From the NCBI GenBank assembly GCA_946613955.1, contig CAMOGC010000092.1, forward strand, positions 1 through 6,728: a stretch of DNA of 6,728 nucleotides. The letters are read 5' to 3'. Below the pieces are notes generated by a model, which searched no databases, was not told where the DNA came from, and worked only from the letters and a program-made list of their open reading frames with translations. Source of the stretch: an uncultured Clostridia bacterium. GTDB lineage: Bacteria > Bacillota_A > Clostridia > Christensenellales > Aristaeellaceae. The translations under genes were made by a program, and so were the position numbers. Shown here piece after piece: positions 1-6,710 of this stretch. Numbering within the stretch: the stretch's first letter is position 1; each line of letters opens with the position of its first letter.

Positions 1-756
1 GCGGGGGATGAAATGATCGCCGTGGGCGACGACCATCTGAGCCGCCAGGTGGCGGACGAGCGCCGCGAGAAGGAGCGGGCCAGCCGGAAGGGCTCCATCG
101 GCAACGTAACCATGGAAACCCTGTTCAGCAATATCGAGGCCGGCAAGGTGACGACCCTGAACCTGATCATCAAGGCCGATGTGCAGGGCTCGGTGGAAGC
201 GGTCAAGCAGGCGATGGAGAAGCTCTCCAGCGACGAGGTCAAGGTCCGGGTGCTCCACAGCGCCGCCGGCGCCATTACCAAGGACGACGTGAACCTGGCC
301 TCCGCCTTCAACGCCATCATCATCGGCTTCAACATCCGGCCCGACGCTTCCGCGCGGGAGGCGGCGGAAAAAGCCAAGGTGGATGTCCGGCTGTATACGG
401 TCATTTACAAGGCCATCGAGGACATGGAGCTGGCCATGAAGGGCCTGCTGGCGCCGGAATACCGGGAGGTGCTCCTGGGCCACGCCGAGGTGCGCAACGT
501 ATTCAAGATTACCGGCGCGGGGATCATTGCCGGCTGCTATGTCACAGACGGCAAGGTGCAGCGCAACGCCAGCGTCCGGCTGCTGCGGGACAACGTGGTT
601 GTGCATGAGGGCAAGCTGTCCAGCCTGCGCCATCTGAAGGACGACGTGAAGGAAATGTCCGCCGGATACGAATGCGGCATGAGCCTGGAAGGCCACAACG
701 ACATCAAGGAAGGCGATGTGGTCGAATGCTTCATCATGGAGGAAATACCGCGGTAA
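1..756 (+). CDS. infB: Translation initiation factor IF-2, C-terminal part (5' end outside window)
   Basis: IF-2 is the cytoplasmic GTPase that brings initiator fMet-tRNA to the 30S subunit and promotes 70S joining. Only the last 251 residues are visible. The frame is open from base 1 (AGDEM...), so the methionine at 13 is internal and the GTPase domain lies upstream of the window. Visible residues 1-35 are the end of domain II and the following linker (AGDE, then an Arg/Glu-rich helix). Residues about 52-155 match the C1 domain, beginning with the highly conserved KADVQGSVEA at residue 58. Residues 160-251 match the fMet-tRNA-binding C2 beta-barrel (GHAEVRNVFKITG, GKVQRNASVRLLRD, LKDDVKEM, GYECG). 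The ending GDVVECFIMEEIPR is a normal IF-2 terminus, so the 3' end is intact. The stop codon directly abuts the rbfA start codon. The family assignment is essentially certain. Confidence 0.97.
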   Translation, partial: AGDEMIAVGDDHLSRQVADERREKERASRKGSIGNVTMETLFSNIEAGKVTTLNLIIKADVQGSVEAVKQAMEKLSSDEVKVRVLHSAAGAITKDDVNLASAFNAIIIGFNIRPDASAREAAEKAKVDVRLYTVIYKAIEDMELAMKGLLAPEYREVLLGHAEVRNVFKITGAGIIAGCYVTDGKVQRNASVRLLRDNVVVHEGKLSSLRHLKDDVKEMSAGYECGMSLEGHNDIKEGDVVECFIMEEIPR

Positions 757-1134
757 ATGAACAGTTTTCAGAGAATTGACCGGATTTCCGAGGAAGTCCG
801 CCGGGAGGTGGACCGGATCATCCGGGAGGATCTGAACGATCCCCGGATTACCGGTACCTGGTCCATTACCCGGGCGGAGGTCACCGGCGATCTGCGATAC
901 GCGAAGATTTACGTCAGCGTCCTGGAGGACGAGGTGCGGGAGCCGCTGATGGAAGCGCTGAAAAGCGCGAAGGGCTATATCCGCCGGGCGCTGGGGAAAC
1001 GGATGATCATCCGGACCAGCCCGGAAATGCTCTTTATCAGCGACCGGAACATCGCCTACGGCGCCCATATCGCCAAAGTGCTGGCGGAGGCGGGCGCGGG
1101 GGCGGAAGAACAAAAAGAAGGTTCGGAGGCCTGA
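757..1134 (+). CDS. rbfA: 30S ribosome-binding factor A
   Basis: RbfA binds the 30S subunit near helix 1 of 16S rRNA and assists late maturation, particularly in the cold. The 125-residue product has the usual family length and a KH-like fold. An N-terminal helix (residues 4-27) leads to NDPRI (27-31). A central strand follows (DLRYAKIYVSV, 45-55), then the AxG kink typical of RbfA (A71-K-G73, before YIRRALG) and the signature SPEMLFISDRNIAYG (88-102). The acidic, Ala/Glu-rich last 15 residues are probably disordered. The ATG at 757 directly follows the infB stop with no gap, and its Shine-Dalgarno sequence (GGAGGA, 738-743) lies inside the infB coding region, which suggests translational coupling. 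The infB-rbfA pairing supports the call. No small YlxP-like (DUF503) gene sits between them, unlike in Bacillus. Confidence 0.95.
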   Translation: MNSFQRIDRISEEVRREVDRIIREDLNDPRITGTWSITRAEVTGDLRYAKIYVSVLEDEVREPLMEALKSAKGYIRRALGKRMIIRTSPEMLFISDRNIAYGAHIAKVLAEAGAGAEEQKEGSEA

Positions 1135-1154
1135 CGGCCGCCGGGAGGCAAAGG

Positions 1155-2129
1155 ATGAGAGATCCGGAAGGAATTGCCCGGGCGATCAGGGAGGCGCGAA
1201 CCATCGCCATCTGCTCCCATATTTCACCCGACGGGGATACCATCGGCAGCGCCCTGGCCATGCGGCTGGCGGCGCTTTCCCTCGGGAAAACCGTCCGGGT
1301 TTTCTGCCAGGACAAGGTGCCGGACAACCTGCTGTTTCTGCCGGGGGTGGAGGAGATTCGCTCCCCCCTGGGAAACCAGGAAAAGTTTGACCTGTTTCTG
1401 GCGGTGGACGTCAGCGACCGGGGACGGATGGGCGCCTGCGCGGAGCTGCTCAAAGACTGCGCGCATACCGCCCAGATTGATCATCACGAAACCAATCCGG
1501 GCTGCGCGGAAATCAACAGCGTGGACGGGGCGGCCTCCGCAACCTCCACCATGCTGCGGGATCAGATCCGCGCCCTGGGCCTGCCCCTGACGCGGGAGAT
1601 GGCCATCTGCCTGTACACCGGCATCAGCACGGATACGGGCAATTTCTCCTTCGACTGCACAGACGCGGAGACCTTCCGGGTCATGAGCGACCTGATGGAG
1701 GTGGGGCTGCCGCTGGCGGAGCTGAACCTGAAGCTCTTTCGGGAGAGGGATCCGGCCCAGCTGCGCCTGCTGGGGCGGGCCATTCAGGGCATGTGGTATG
1801 AGGCGGAGGGCCGGCTGGCGGTTATGGTGCTGACCTGGAAGGATTTCGAGGCCTGCGGCGCCCTCAGCGAGCATTCGGATACCCTGGTGAACTACGGCCT
1901 GGAGACCACCGGCACGGAAATGGCCCTGCTGGCCAGGGAAACGGAGGAAGGGCGGATTAAATTCAGCCTGCGCGCGAGGCCGCCTTTCCGGGTGGACCTC
2001 ATCGCCGCCCGGCTGGGCGGGGGCGGTCACGCCCAGGCCTCCGGCATCACGATGGAGGGCCCCATTGGAGCGGCGGTCAGCCGGGTCATTCGGGAAATGC
2101 TCCAAAGCCTGGACGGGGAGAAGAAATGA
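1155..2129 (+). CDS. nrnA: DHH/DHHA1 phosphoesterase, NrnA-like (oligoribonuclease / pAp phosphatase)
   Basis: Members of this family degrade 2-5-nt RNA fragments and often dephosphorylate 3'-phosphoadenosine 5'-phosphate, using a two-metal (usually Mn) centre in the cytoplasm. The 324-residue length fits the family. All DHH-domain metal ligands are visible: SHISPDGD with H22, D26 and D28; D85 in AVDVSDRG; the signature D109-H110-H111 followed by ETNPG; and D160 in GISTDTGNF. The C-terminal DHHA1 substrate-binding domain carries the glycine-rich GGGGHAQASG (288-297, H292). The ATG start is set by GGGAGG at 1143-1148, six bases upstream. The gene lies 20 nt after rbfA and its stop overlaps the truB start in ATGA. 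Its place between rbfA and truB is the usual clostridial one. The family is certain. Whether the main substrate is nanoRNA, pAp or a cyclic-dinucleotide product (pGpG/pApA, as in GdpP- or DhhP-type relatives) cannot be decided from sequence, although the lack of PAS, GGDEF or membrane segments argues against GdpP. Confidence 0.92.
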   Translation: MRDPEGIARAIREARTIAICSHISPDGDTIGSALAMRLAALSLGKTVRVFCQDKVPDNLLFLPGVEEIRSPLGNQEKFDLFLAVDVSDRGRMGACAELLKDCAHTAQIDHHETNPGCAEINSVDGAASATSTMLRDQIRALGLPLTREMAICLYTGISTDTGNFSFDCTDAETFRVMSDLMEVGLPLAELNLKLFRERDPAQLRLLGRAIQGMWYEAEGRLAVMVLTWKDFEACGALSEHSDTLVNYGLETTGTEMALLARETEEGRIKFSLRARPPFRVDLIAARLGGGGHAQASGITMEGPIGAAVSRVIREMLQSLDGEKK

Positions 2130-3049
2130 ACGGCTTTTTCAATATCGACAAGCCCACCGGAATGTCCAGCGCCGCCGTCGTCGGGACGATGAAAAGACTG
2201 ACGGGGGAGAGGCGCGTCGGCCACGCCGGAACGCTGGATCCGGAAGCCGCGGGGGTGCTGCCTGTAATGATGGGCAGGGCCACGCGGCTGTTTGACTATC
2301 TGGTGGACAAAAAGAAGGAATATATCGCGGTCTGCGCCTTCGGCCGGAGCACCGATACCCAGGACGCCACCGGCGAAACCCTGGAAACCGGAGAGGATTA
2401 TCCGGACGAAAGCCGGATCCGGGAAGCGCTGCCCCGGCTGATCGGGGATATCCGGCAGCGGCCCAGCATGTACAGCGCCATCAAGGTGGGCGGGAAACCG
2501 CTGTATCTCCGGGCCCGGAAAGGGGAGCAGGTCCAGGTTCCCGAAAGACAGGTCCACGTGGAGTCCATCGAGCTGATGAACATGGAGCCGGAAAACGGAG
2601 CGCGGCTGCGGATCCGGTGCGGAAAGGGAACCTATATCCGCTCCCTCTGCGACGATCTTGGCCGCCTGTGCGGGTGCCCCGCGCATATGCGCTCCCTGAT
2701 TCGGAGCCAAAGCGGCTTTTTCCGTCTGGAGGATGCCCTGGGACTGGAGGAGGCGCGGGAGCTGGCGGCGGCCGGGAGGCTCGCCGAGCGGCTTTTGCCC
2801 CTGGACGCGCCCCTGTCCGGGATGCTCCGGACGGAAGCGCCCCCGGCGCTGGGGAAGGCGGTGGCGGCCGGCGCCAGGCTTCCCCTGAACAGGCTCGGGG
2901 GGAACCTGCCCGGCGAAGGAGGCGTCACGCGGCTGTATCTGGGGGGCCGTTTCTGGGGCATCATGGAACGGCGGAATGATGAACTGATCTGGCGGGCGCA
3001 GATTCCGCCGGAGGAAAAGGGCGAACGGAAGGAAGAAAGATGCGACTGA
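2126..3049 (+). CDS. truB: tRNA pseudouridine(55) synthase TruB
   Basis: TruB isomerises U55 in the T-loop of nearly all elongator tRNAs to pseudouridine and also acts as a tRNA-folding chaperone. The 307-residue protein has the family motifs in order: FNIDKPTGMSS (5-15); the catalytic motif RRVGHAGTLDPEAAGVL with nucleophile D38; KKKEY with the stacking tyrosine Y66; GRSTDTQDATGE (73-84); RPSMYSAIKVGGKPLY (112-127); and CGKGTYIRSLCDDLG (165-179), whose R172 corresponds to the conserved active-site arginine. The last about 75 residues form a PUA-like C-terminal domain of lower conservation. The start ATG overlaps the preceding stop by 4 nt (ATGA at 2126-2129), with GGGGAG at 2115-2120 as the ribosome binding site. 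The stop lies 10 nt inside ribF. All catalytic residues I can recognise are intact. Confidence 0.96.
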   Translation: MNGFFNIDKPTGMSSAAVVGTMKRLTGERRVGHAGTLDPEAAGVLPVMMGRATRLFDYLVDKKKEYIAVCAFGRSTDTQDATGETLETGEDYPDESRIREALPRLIGDIRQRPSMYSAIKVGGKPLYLRARKGEQVQVPERQVHVESIELMNMEPENGARLRIRCGKGTYIRSLCDDLGRLCGCPAHMRSLIRSQSGFFRLEDALGLEEARELAAAGRLAERLLPLDAPLSGMLRTEAPPALGKAVAAGARLPLNRLGGNLPGEGGVTRLYLGGRFWGIMERRNDELIWRAQIPPEEKGERKEERCD

Positions 3050-3954
3050 TCCGGGATTTTGAGCCGGGGGGAAAACGGGTGGCGGCTCTGGGCACCTTTG
3101 ACGGGGTTCATCGGGCCCATCAGGAACTGCTGCGGCAGGGGCGCGCTTTTGCCGACGCCGCCGGATGCCCTCTGCGGGTCTATACCTTCGACCGGCATCC
3201 GCTGGAGGTGCTCCGCCCGGAGAAGGCGCCCCGCATCCTGACGACCCGGGAGGAACAGATGGCCCGGATGGAGAAGGCCGGGGTGGAGGAGCTCAGGATC
3301 CTTCCCTTTACCCGGGAAACGGCCGACATGCCGCCGGAGGATTTTCTCCGCCTGCTGCGGGAGGAAAACAGCCTTGCGGCGGTGGTGGCGGGATGGAACT
3401 ATACCTTCGGCCGCCGGGGCCAGGGCAACGCGGAGACCCTGCGGCGGGACGGGGAAAAGCACGGATACCGGGTGATCATCGTGCCGTCGGTCACAACCGA
3501 TGACGGGGAAATCATATCCTCCACCGCCATCCGGGAAAAGCTGGGCCGGGGGGATCTCTCCGGCGCGGAGAAGATGCTGGGATATGACTACACGCTTTCG
3601 GGCCCGGTGGTCAACGGGAAACACCAGGGCACCCGGATCGGTTTCCCCACGGCCAACATCCGGACGAACCCCCGGAAGCTGCTGCCGGCCTACGGGGTCT
3701 ACGCCGCCCGGATGCGCTGCGGGGAAAAGAGCTGGCCGGCGGTGGTGAACATCGGGCTGCAGCCGACGATTCCCTCGGGCGCGGTCACCGTCGAGGCCCA
3801 CGCCATCGGGGCAAGCGGGGATTTTTACGGAGAGGCGGCCGCGGTGGAGCTGAAGGCCCGGCTGCGGGGAGAAATCCGGTTCGGCAGCGTCGAGGAGCTG
3901 AAGGCGCAGATTGAACGGGATCGGGCGGAGGCCCTGAGGCGGATGGGCGGATGA
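3040..3954 (+). CDS. ribF: Bifunctional riboflavin kinase / FAD synthetase
   Basis: RibF phosphorylates riboflavin to FMN (C-terminal flavokinase) and adenylylates FMN to FAD (N-terminal nucleotidyltransferase). The 304-residue length is standard for the bifunctional bacterial enzyme. The N-terminal module has LGTFDGVHRAHQ (17-28), which keeps both histidines of the HxGH signature (H24, H27) but has alanine (A26) where glycine is usual. It also has VAGWNYTFGRRGQGN and the later ISSTAIREKL motif. The C-terminal kinase has RIGFPTANI (199-207) containing the PTAN motif (203-206), the NIGLQPT segment, and E252 in TVEAHAI as the likely catalytic glutamate. It ends with LRGEIRFGSVEELKAQIERD, as expected for the family. 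The ATG at 3040 overlaps truB by 10 nt and is preceded by a purine-rich GGAAGGAAG ribosome binding site within truB, so it is probably translationally coupled. No FMN riboswitch is visible in front of it. It is the last gene of the translation-linked block. Confidence 0.94.
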   Translation: MRLIRDFEPGGKRVAALGTFDGVHRAHQELLRQGRAFADAAGCPLRVYTFDRHPLEVLRPEKAPRILTTREEQMARMEKAGVEELRILPFTRETADMPPEDFLRLLREENSLAAVVAGWNYTFGRRGQGNAETLRRDGEKHGYRVIIVPSVTTDDGEIISSTAIREKLGRGDLSGAEKMLGYDYTLSGPVVNGKHQGTRIGFPTANIRTNPRKLLPAYGVYAARMRCGEKSWPAVVNIGLQPTIPSGAVTVEAHAIGASGDFYGEAAAVELKARLRGEIRFGSVEELKAQIERDRAEALRRMGG

Positions 3955-3988
3955 AACGCCGGAGTCAGCCGAAAAATAAAGCGGCGGC

Positions 3989-4017
3989 TTGCCAAGAGGG
4001 TCAAAATCATATATACT
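3989..4017 (+). promoter_or_regulatory. Probable sigma-70/SigA-type promoter of glgP
   Basis: In the 100-nt gap between ribF and glgP, TTGCCA (3989-3994) and TATACT (4012-4017) are separated by exactly 17 nt. This is a near-consensus -35/-10 pair (five of six bases in each hexamer), set in a locally AT-rich stretch that contrasts with the GC-rich genes on both sides. The predicted start of transcription is near 4023-4025, giving a leader of about 30 nt before the glgP ATG. I see no convincing intrinsic terminator for the upstream operon here: only a weak 5-bp pairing (3967-3971 with 3985-3989) across an A-rich loop and no T tract. Read-through from ribF is therefore possible. No operator or catabolite-response (cre-like) site was recognised. 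Confidence 0.75.
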
Positions 4018-4025
4018 GAAAAATA

Positions 4026-4050
4026 CGGCGCCTTACGCCGAGAAGGAGGA
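4026..4050 (+). promoter_or_regulatory. glgP leader: small hairpin followed by strong Shine-Dalgarno
   Basis: CGGCG (4026-4030) and CGCCG (4036-4040) form a perfect 5-bp GC stem with loop CCTTA, just after the predicted transcription start. Two bases later comes AAGGAGGA (4043-4050), a near-perfect anti-16S match. Its GGAGG core ends five bases before the ATG at 4055. This ribosome binding site fixes the ATG at 4055 as the start rather than the in-frame TTG at 3989, which belongs to the -35 box. The hairpin does not sequester the ribosome binding site. At most it may protect the 5' end of the mRNA, which is inference. Confidence 0.7.
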
Positions 4051-4054
4051 ACAC

Positions 4055-6520
4055 ATGCCAACCACCAAGTTCGACAAGGAATCCATCAAAAGCTCCATCG
4101 TGGGCAAGGTGCAGCGTTATAACGGTCTGACCATCAAGGAAGCGACTTCCCAGCAGATTTACCGCGCCGTCGCGTCCACCGTGCGGGACCAGATCATGCA
4201 GAAATACATGCTCTCCCGGGAGGAGCGGAAACGCAGCAAGAAAAAACGGCTCTATTACCTGAGCATTGAGTTCCTGATGGGCCGCAGCATGTACTGCAAT
4301 ATGCTGAATCTGGTGTCCAGCCGGGAATATACGGAGGCGCTTCAGGAACTGGGGATCGATATCAAGGACGTCCTGAAGGAAGAGCCGGAACCCGGGCTGG
4401 GCAACGGCGGCCTGGGGCGGCTGGCGGCCTGCTTCATGGACAGCCTCAGCAGCCTCGATCTTCCCGCCATGGGCTGCACGATCCGTTATGAATACGGCCT
4501 GTTCCGCCAGAAGATCGTCGACGGGCAGCAGGTTGAGCTGCCGGACAGCTGGCTGGACAACGGCAACGCCTGGGAATCCGCCGTCATGCAGGATACCTGC
4601 GAGATTCATTTCGGCGGCCACGTGGAGGAAATCGAGGTAAACGGCGTAAAGAAGTATGTGACGAAGGACTATTATACGGTGGAGGCCGTGCCCTATGACA
4701 TGCCCATCGTCGGATACGATACCTCCACGGTGAACCCCCTTCGGATGTGGTCCGCCAGGAGCGCGAAGAAGCTGGATCTGAACAGCTTCGGCGCCGGCCG
4801 CTATGTGCAGGCCAGCGAGGAAATCGAGCTGGCGGAATCCATCAGCAAGGTGCTCTATCCCGAAGACCGGCACTATGAAGGAAAGCTCCTGCGGCTGAAG
4901 CAGCATTATTTCTTTACCAGCGCGACCCTGCAGTACATCATCAAGGATTTCAAGAAGAACTTCGGGAACGACTTCAGCCTGCTGCCCGAAAAGGTGGTCA
5001 TCCACATCAATGATACCCATCCCGGCATGGCGATTCCCGAGCTGATGCGGATCCTGATCGACGAGGAAGGCCTGGGATGGGATGAGGCCAGCGCCATTAC
5101 CCAGAAGACCATCGCCTATACCAACCATACCATCATGGCCGAGGCCCTGGAGAAGTGGCCCGTCGGGATGGTCGAAAGCCTGCTGCCCCGCGTGTATCAG
5201 ATTATCTGCGAAATAAACCGGCGGCTGTGCGAGCGGCTGTGGAACGCCTTCCCCGGCCAGTGGGAACGGATCGCCAATATGGCCATCGTCAGCTATGACA
5301 ACGTGCACATGGCCAATATGTGCGTCGCCATGAGCTATTCCGTCAACGGCGTGAGCCAGCTGCACGGCGAGATTCTCAAGGAGGATACCTTCCGGGATTA
5401 CAACCTGGTGATGCCGGAGAAGTTCTGCGCCATTACCAACGGCATTACCCACCGGCGGTGGCTGATGAGCTGCAACCCGGCGCTGACGGATCTGATCCGC
5501 GAGAGCATCGGCGACGGCTGGATCAGGGAGCCGGAGCGGCTCAGCGAGCTGGCCCCCTTCGCCGACGACGCCGCCTTCCGCGACCGCTTCGACGCCATCA
5601 AGAAGGCCAACAAGCAGCGGCTGGCCGATTTCCTGCTGGCCCGGCAGGGAGCGAAGATCGATCCCTCCTTCATGTATGACGTCCAGGCCAAGCGGCTGCA
5701 CGAATACAAGCGCCAGATGCTCAACGCGCTGCACATCATGGTGCTGTACAACCGGATCGTCAACGACGAAAACTTTACCATGGAGCCCCGGGTCTTTATC
5801 TTCGGCGCCAAGGCCAGCCCCGGATACTACCGCGCGAAGCAGATTATCCGCATGATCTGCGCCCTGAGCCGGATGATTGAAAAGCATCCCCGGGCGCGGA
5901 AGATGCTGCAGGTCGTGTTCCTGGAGAATTACGATGTCAGCAGCGCCGAGGTGCTGATTCCCGCGGCGGAGGTTTCCGAGCAGCTGAGCACCGCCAGCAA
6001 GGAAGCCAGCGGAACAGGAAACATGAAGTTCATGATGAACGGCGCCGTCACCATCGGCACCATGGATGGGGCCAACGTGGAAATCAGCGAGCAGGTCGGG
6101 ATGGACAACATCTACATCTTCGGCATGCGCAGCGATACGGTCCGGGATATGTACCGGGAGCACAGCTACAACCCGATGAGCATCTTCGAGAGCAACCAGG
6201 AGATTCGCCTGGCCATGACCCAGATGATCGACGGAACGCTGATGCCCGAGAATCCCTCGGTGCTGCAGGATCTGTACCACAGCCTGCTGCTGGGCGACTG
6301 GGGCTCCATGGGGGACAGCTATTTCGTGCTCAAGGATTTCGGCAGCTATTCCATGGCCCAGCGCCGGCTGAACGCGGATTACGCCAACCGGAAGAAGTGG
6401 CTGAAGATGGCGGTCACCAATACCGCCATGAGCGGCATCTTCTCCTCCGACCGGACCATCACCGAATACAACGACCTGATCTGGCACCTGGATCCCATGA
6501 CGGGCAAGGGTACCAAATAA
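4055..6520 (+). CDS. glgP: Glycogen / alpha-glucan phosphorylase (GT35)
   Basis: This cytoplasmic enzyme cleaves alpha-1,4-glucan chains with phosphate, releasing glucose-1-phosphate to mobilise stored glycogen or maltodextrin. The product is 821 residues, the normal bacterial length, and collinear with the family throughout. Landmarks are LYYLSIEFLMGRSM near the N terminus, GNGGLGRLAACFMDS (from 116), DSWLDNGNAWE (from 164), IHINDTHPGMAIPEL (from 316), YTNHTIMAEALEKWPVGM, ITNGITHRRWL (from 460), the phosphate/PLP-region RLHEYKRQ (547-554), FIFGAKASPGYYRAK, and the PLP-attachment motif EASGTGNMK with lysine K658. MDGANVEI follows it. No frameshift or missing catalytic residue is seen. The gene has its own promoter and a terminator, so it is probably monocistronic and regulated apart from the ribF operon. 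No other glycogen gene (glgA, B, C or D) is in the window. GT35 membership is certain. Preference for glycogen over maltodextrin (MalP-like) cannot be told from sequence. Confidence 0.96.
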   Translation: MPTTKFDKESIKSSIVGKVQRYNGLTIKEATSQQIYRAVASTVRDQIMQKYMLSREERKRSKKKRLYYLSIEFLMGRSMYCNMLNLVSSREYTEALQELGIDIKDVLKEEPEPGLGNGGLGRLAACFMDSLSSLDLPAMGCTIRYEYGLFRQKIVDGQQVELPDSWLDNGNAWESAVMQDTCEIHFGGHVEEIEVNGVKKYVTKDYYTVEAVPYDMPIVGYDTSTVNPLRMWSARSAKKLDLNSFGAGRYVQASEEIELAESISKVLYPEDRHYEGKLLRLKQHYFFTSATLQYIIKDFKKNFGNDFSLLPEKVVIHINDTHPGMAIPELMRILIDEEGLGWDEASAITQKTIAYTNHTIMAEALEKWPVGMVESLLPRVYQIICEINRRLCERLWNAFPGQWERIANMAIVSYDNVHMANMCVAMSYSVNGVSQLHGEILKEDTFRDYNLVMPEKFCAITNGITHRRWLMSCNPALTDLIRESIGDGWIREPERLSELAPFADDAAFRDRFDAIKKANKQRLADFLLARQGAKIDPSFMYDVQAKRLHEYKRQMLNALHIMVLYNRIVNDENFTMEPRVFIFGAKASPGYYRAKQIIRMICALSRMIEKHPRARKMLQVVFLENYDVSSAEVLIPAAEVSEQLSTASKEASGTGNMKFMMNGAVTIGTMDGANVEISEQVGMDNIYIFGMRSDTVRDMYREHSYNPMSIFESNQEIRLAMTQMIDGTLMPENPSVLQDLYHSLLLGDWGSMGDSYFVLKDFGSYSMAQRRLNADYANRKKWLKMAVTNTAMSGIFSSDRTITEYNDLIWHLDPMTGKGTK

Positions 6521-6542
6521 TTCGGCCCGGGATCAAAAATCA

Positions 6543-6588
6543 AAAAGCTGTGGCTCCTCCCGATGGGGAAGGAGCCACAGCTTTTATT
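6543..6588 (+). terminator. Intrinsic terminator of glgP, possibly bidirectional
   Basis: AAAAGCTGTGGCTCC (6543-6557) is perfectly complementary over 15 bp to GGAGCCACAGCTTTT (6571-6585). Inside it, T6558 pairs with A6570 and, past one bulged A, CCC (6559-6561) pairs with GGG (6566-6568), closing a GATG loop. The T-rich tail TTTTATT (6582-6588) completes a Rho-independent terminator 22 nt after the glgP stop. On the upstream side the run AAAAATCAAAAA (6535-6546) would give a U tract for transcripts coming from the other strand, so the element could also end a convergent minus-strand gene lying to the right. Confidence 0.93.
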
Positions 6589-6592
6589 GCAC

Positions 6593-6633
6593 CCGCGGCG
6601 ACCGTGCGGCTGGGAAAGCCGCATGCTCCGCGG
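6593..6633. other. Nested GC-rich stem-loop in the region after glgP
   Basis: CCGCGG (6593-6598) can pair with CCGCGG (6628-6633). Inside, CGTGCGGCT (6603-6611) pairs with AGCCGCATG (6617-6625) over 9 bp including one G-U, with loop GGGAA. A small asymmetric internal loop (4 and 2 nt) separates the two helices. The structure starts 5 nt after the terminator tail and has no T tract directly behind it, so it is not itself an ordinary terminator. It could be part of the leader of a downstream gene, the 3' UTR of a convergent gene, or an intergenic repeat. I recognise no RNA family. The rest of the tail (6634-6728) is purine- and T-rich and holds no supportable coding region. Confidence 0.45.
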
Positions 6634-6681
6634 CCTTCCGGATGTGAGGAAAAGGAGACCTCTTTCTTTTTGGAAAAGGCC

Positions 6682-6710
6682 TTTCAAAGCGGAGCCAGTG
6701 GGTGTAGAAT
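6682..6710 (+). promoter_or_regulatory. Weak promoter-like element near window end
   Basis: TAGAAT (6705-6710) resembles a -10 box, and a poor -35 (TTTCAA, 6682-6687) lies 17 nt upstream. The sequence after it (AAAAGAAAACC) is A-rich. This would fit a promoter for a plus-strand gene beyond the window, but the -35 match is only three of six and no gene start is visible, so it is tentative. Confidence 0.25.

Noticed and set aside
1224..2105. A 293-codon minus-strand open frame opposite nrnA
   Set aside because: It has no ribosome binding site or motifs, and the plus strand carries every DHH/DHHA1 signature.
2456..2487. TruB motif reads RPSMYSAIK rather than the PPxYSAxK seen in many homologues
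   Set aside because: PSMYSA is also found in well-studied TruB proteins such as that of E. coli, so it is normal variation.
2632..3801. A 389-codon minus-strand open frame spanning truB and ribF
   Set aside because: It crosses two clearly real plus-strand genes, has an Arg/Pro/Ser-biased composition and no family resemblance. It is a shadow of GC-rich coding sequence.
3946..3989. Possible terminator after ribF (GGCG/CGCC and AGCCG/CGGCT pairings)
   Set aside because: The stems are only 4-5 bp, loops are long or A-rich, and no T tract follows.
4007..6487. An 826-codon open frame on the minus strand opposite glgP
   Set aside because: The translation is low in recognisable motifs and rich in His, Gln and Gly, as expected of the reverse complement of a GC3-rich gene, while the plus strand encodes a complete, well-conserved phosphorylase.
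6591..6633. Possible T-box or tRNA-like element, suggested by the CCGCGG and hairpin pattern
   Set aside because: There is no T-box consensus (GGGTGGNACCGCG), no acceptor/T-arm pattern and no CCA-adjacent cloverleaf.
6379..6687. Minus-strand open frame of 102 codons covering the terminator and tail, open to the window edge if no start is required
   Set aside because: It runs through the terminator hairpin and into the glgP 3' end, has only a TTG start without a ribosome binding site, and its composition is not protein-like.
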